DNA of 7,897 nucleotides from Bacillota bacterium (GTDB taxonomy: Bacteria > Bacillota > Sulfobacillia > JAJZIM01 > JAJZBP01), in assembly GCA_021798855.1 (NCBI GenBank), contig JAJZBP010000093.1, forward strand, positions 1 to 7,897, written 5' to 3'. Positions 6,758-7,897 of the stretch are shown piece after piece (the stretch's first letter is position 1; every line of letters begins with the position of its first letter). The notes below the pieces were generated by a model, which saw only the letters and a list, made by a program, of their open reading frames with translations, had not been told where the DNA came from and did not search any database. The translations under genes were made by a program, and so were the position numbers.

Positions 6758-7114
6758 CTTATGGCCCCCCCTTGGGATGAAATGAAGCCTTCTCCTCCCC
6801 GGCCGGCGGTCATGCTACCTCCCGGCGGAATTCAGGCACGCCTCACCCACGGAAATTCGACACTTTTTCGTGGTAACCTTCGGCGCGGGCCGTTCGCCCC
6901 CGGCTTTTCCAATTGCGCCGCATCTTCCGGCGGTTACGCCGTCTTAGGACCTTTTGTGGTTGAGGGCGCCCGCGGCGCCGTTTTCCGGGCAAGGCTCCCG
7001 TCCCCCACCCCGGCCCATGCCCCGATCGTCAACAAAGCTCTTCCCGTTAAGCCACCGCCAGGGGACCGGCCAACCTTTCCAAGCCGAAAAAAACGTCCGC
7101 CGCTCTGGATCAAT
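6758..7114. other. Intergenic region between the SNF2 operon and the toxin-antitoxin remnant, no gene seen
   Basis: About 360 bases with no convincing coding region on either strand; the open frames crossing it have no motif, poor starts and no family features. It should hold the promoter of the minus-strand operon, but no good -35/-10 pair could be read. A TTGACG on the minus strand at 7032-7027 has no matching -10 at the right distance. A run of seven A at 7087-7093 (T on the minus strand) lies about 22 bases past the toxin stop, but no clear stem precedes it, so it is not called a terminator. Confidence 0.5.
6847..6873. repeat. Imperfect inverted repeat about 90 bases upstream of the operon's first gene
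   Basis: CCACGGAAA (6847-6855) and TTTTCGTGG (6865-6873) can pair over nine positions with one G-T wobble, leaving a nine-base loop. Located before the 212-aa gene start, it could be an operator or a leader hairpin. Only the symmetry is seen; function is unknown. Confidence 0.3.
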
Positions 7115-7453
7115 CTAAATAACGATTCCCACCGCGCTGACAATGTCGTTCAGAAACGCTGCCGGTATAACTCCACGCCTTCTCTGGAACCACGCTTCCG
7201 CCACCAACCGAATCTGGAAAGCATCCGCGGCGCAAAGCTTGTCCAAGCCATTGCCGGAATCCGGCTCAATTCACCCAAACCACGGAGCGCCCCCAAAATG
7301 GTCCTTCCAGCCCGTCGTTGGAACCGCAACCCGCAACGGCAGACGGCCCATCCGGTCACTGCTGACAACAATGCAAGGGCGGGTTTTCCGTATCTCCGCC
7401 CCCATGGTCGGGTCAAGCTGGACGCCCCAAACCTCGCCCCTAGAAATAATCAT
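7115..7453 (-). pseudogene. PemK/MazF-family endoribonuclease toxin, interrupted by an in-frame TGA
   Basis: MazF/PemK toxins are small mRNA-cleaving ribonucleases. Translation from ATG 7453 gives the family hallmark start ISRGEVWGVQLDPTMG, then EIRKTRPCIVVSSD and VAVPTTG, up to codon 60. Codon 61 is TGA (7273-7271). Reading continues in the same frame with a recognisable family C terminus, IEPDSGNGLDK then AADAFQIRLVAEA, to TAG at 7117-7115: 112 positions in all, normal for the family. The lesion is one nonsense codon, possibly from CGA (Arg). A 60-residue product would lack the last strand and C-terminal helix and is unlikely to be a functional toxin. The start overlaps the antitoxin-like gene by 14 nt, the usual antitoxin-then-toxin order. 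Selenocysteine use of this TGA is not expected in this family. Confidence 0.8.
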
Positions 7454-7721
7454 CGTCAACGCCACCCAGGTCGGCATTCGCAAATTCCGTCAACTCCGGA
7501 TCTTGGGTATAATAGGGCGCGAGGGCCTCCGCAGCTTGCTGCAATCGATCTGCCGCCTTGTCTGATCTTCGATCACCTGCGAATTCCTCAAGAACGGTTG
7601 CCGCGTAAGCCGGCGTAAGCAAATCTTCCGCCATTGCTTGGTGCACCAAAAGACGCAGGCGGCGTGGTTCCTCTTTGGGCACGAAACCTGGTTCCTTCGC
7701 CCGTAGCCCCAAGGCGCTCAA
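7440..7721 (-). CDS. Antitoxin-like protein upstream of the MazF remnant, probably a fragment of a longer regulator
   Basis: The C-terminal part, YYTQDPELTEF then a short acidic tail DDDYF, resembles the tail of antitoxins paired with PemK/MazF toxins, and it overlaps the toxin start by 14 nt. The middle, EEPRRLRLLVHQAMAEDLLT, resembles a segment of XRE/ImmA-type regulators. The only start giving this length is TTG 7721, which lacks a properly spaced Shine-Dalgarno. The frame is open upstream to 7865 and reads QQFSIQAWVRRAYDLGIINQ before the TTG, clearly continuing the same regulator-like domain, but no ATG or GTG occurs there before the TGA at 7868-7866. So the 93-aa form is uncertain and the gene may be 5'-truncated or frameshifted. 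A working antitoxin could still bind a toxin through its tail; with the toxin broken, the pair is likely defunct. Confidence 0.55.
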   Translation of the reverse strand: MSALGLRAKEPGFVPKEEPRRLRLLVHQAMAEDLLTPAYAATVLEEFAGDRRSDKAADRLQQAAEALAPYYTQDPELTEFANADLGGVDDDYF

Positions 7722-7897
7722 CCGCCTGAATAAAACACCGTAGATTTGCTGATTAATGATGCCGAGATCATACGCGCGCCTAACCCAAGCCTGAATGCTA
7801 AATTGTTGGGCAGTGTCAATGGGGTGACAAAAAGGTAAAACATGGCAACCATCTATTTTGGGGATTCAGGCCGTCTTCAGGTAGTTTGCAAGGGCTC
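7722..7897 (-). other. Upstream remnant of the antitoxin/regulator frame and unassigned right edge
   Basis: From 7865 down to 7722 the antitoxin frame is open and, from about 7804, encodes a segment like the C-terminal part of XRE/ImmA-family (COG2856-like) regulators: FSIQAWVRRAYDLGIINQQ followed by IYGVLFRRLSALG. Upstream of that the translation (IPKIDGCHVLPFCHPID) has no resemblance to the HExxH metallopeptidase or HTH parts expected in a whole protein, so homology breaks off near 7810. Bases 7866-7897 could be the last ten codons of another minus-strand gene, too short to judge. Confidence 0.4.

Noticed and set aside
6934..7143. Small minus-strand open frame (69 codons) between the toxin remnant and the operon
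   Set aside because: It overlaps the toxin's 3' end in another frame and has no recognisable features or convincing start signal.
7271..7273. TGA as selenocysteine in the MazF-like gene
   Set aside because: No selenoprotein is known in this family, and no SECIS-like hairpin was apparent directly after the codon; a nonsense mutation is simpler.
6293..7618. Long plus-strand open frame (441 codons) crossing the intergenic region
   Set aside because: It runs antisense through the 212-aa gene and the MazF/antitoxin remnant, has shadow-frame composition and no recognisable domain.
7866..7897. Possible C-terminal end of another minus-strand gene (ALANYLKTA then TGA)
   Set aside because: About ten codons only; cannot be distinguished from chance.

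Overview
The window is G+C-rich, has strong Shine-Dalgarno sequences (GGAGG/AGAGGA-type) and uses ATG, GTG and possibly TTG starts. It carries an IS200/IS605-type tnpB element, a SNF2/SWIM gene pair and a PemK/MazF toxin-antitoxin remnant. Together these suggest a G+C-rich, possibly thermophilic Firmicute (Clostridia/Moorellia/Peptococcaceae-like). That assignment is an inference from gene style only; nothing here is a taxonomic marker.

Layout. (1) Positions 1-1357, plus strand: a tnpB-only IS200/IS605 element. It has a promoter-like TATAAT at the left edge, a tnpB gene with intact RuvC and zinc-ribbon motifs but an apparent 1-nt frameshift near its N terminus, then a structured right end that should encode the reRNA/omegaRNA and finishes with a hairpin and TCAA. 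The left end is not identified. (2) Positions 1394-6757, minus strand (read right to left): a compact four-gene operon. It encodes a 212-aa protein of unknown function, a 696-aa SNF2-family ATPase, a 663-aa protein of unknown function (coiled coil, CxxC zinc ribbon, Lys/Pro/Ala-rich linker, HTH-like C terminus), and a roughly 208-aa SWIM-type protein that is frameshifted and lacks the third zinc-binding Cys. The junctions are an 11-nt overlap, a 4-nt ATGA overlap and a 29-nt gap. (3) Positions 6758-7114: no convincing gene; one imperfect inverted repeat. (4) Positions 7115-7865, minus strand: a PemK/MazF-like toxin interrupted by an in-frame TGA, overlapped by an antitoxin-like gene. The antitoxin frame continues upstream into a segment resembling the C-terminal part of XRE/ImmA-type regulators, apparently 5'-truncated. 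Nothing can be assigned at the right edge.

How the parts may work together. The operon is the most interesting unit. SNF2 ATPases and SWIM domains are a known bacterial pairing, fused or adjacent (as in B. subtilis ywqA/ywqB). Here the SWIM protein is separate, and two unrecognised proteins are locked into the same operon. A DNA or nucleoprotein translocase complex for repair, chromosome maintenance or defence is a reasonable hypothesis, but nothing in the sequence shows which. The flanks, an IS inserted just past the operon's 3' end and a decayed toxin-antitoxin locus upstream, look like accessory DNA. Several flanking genes carry single-base lesions, so either genuine decay or sequencing/assembly error has to be considered; the three large operon genes are intact.
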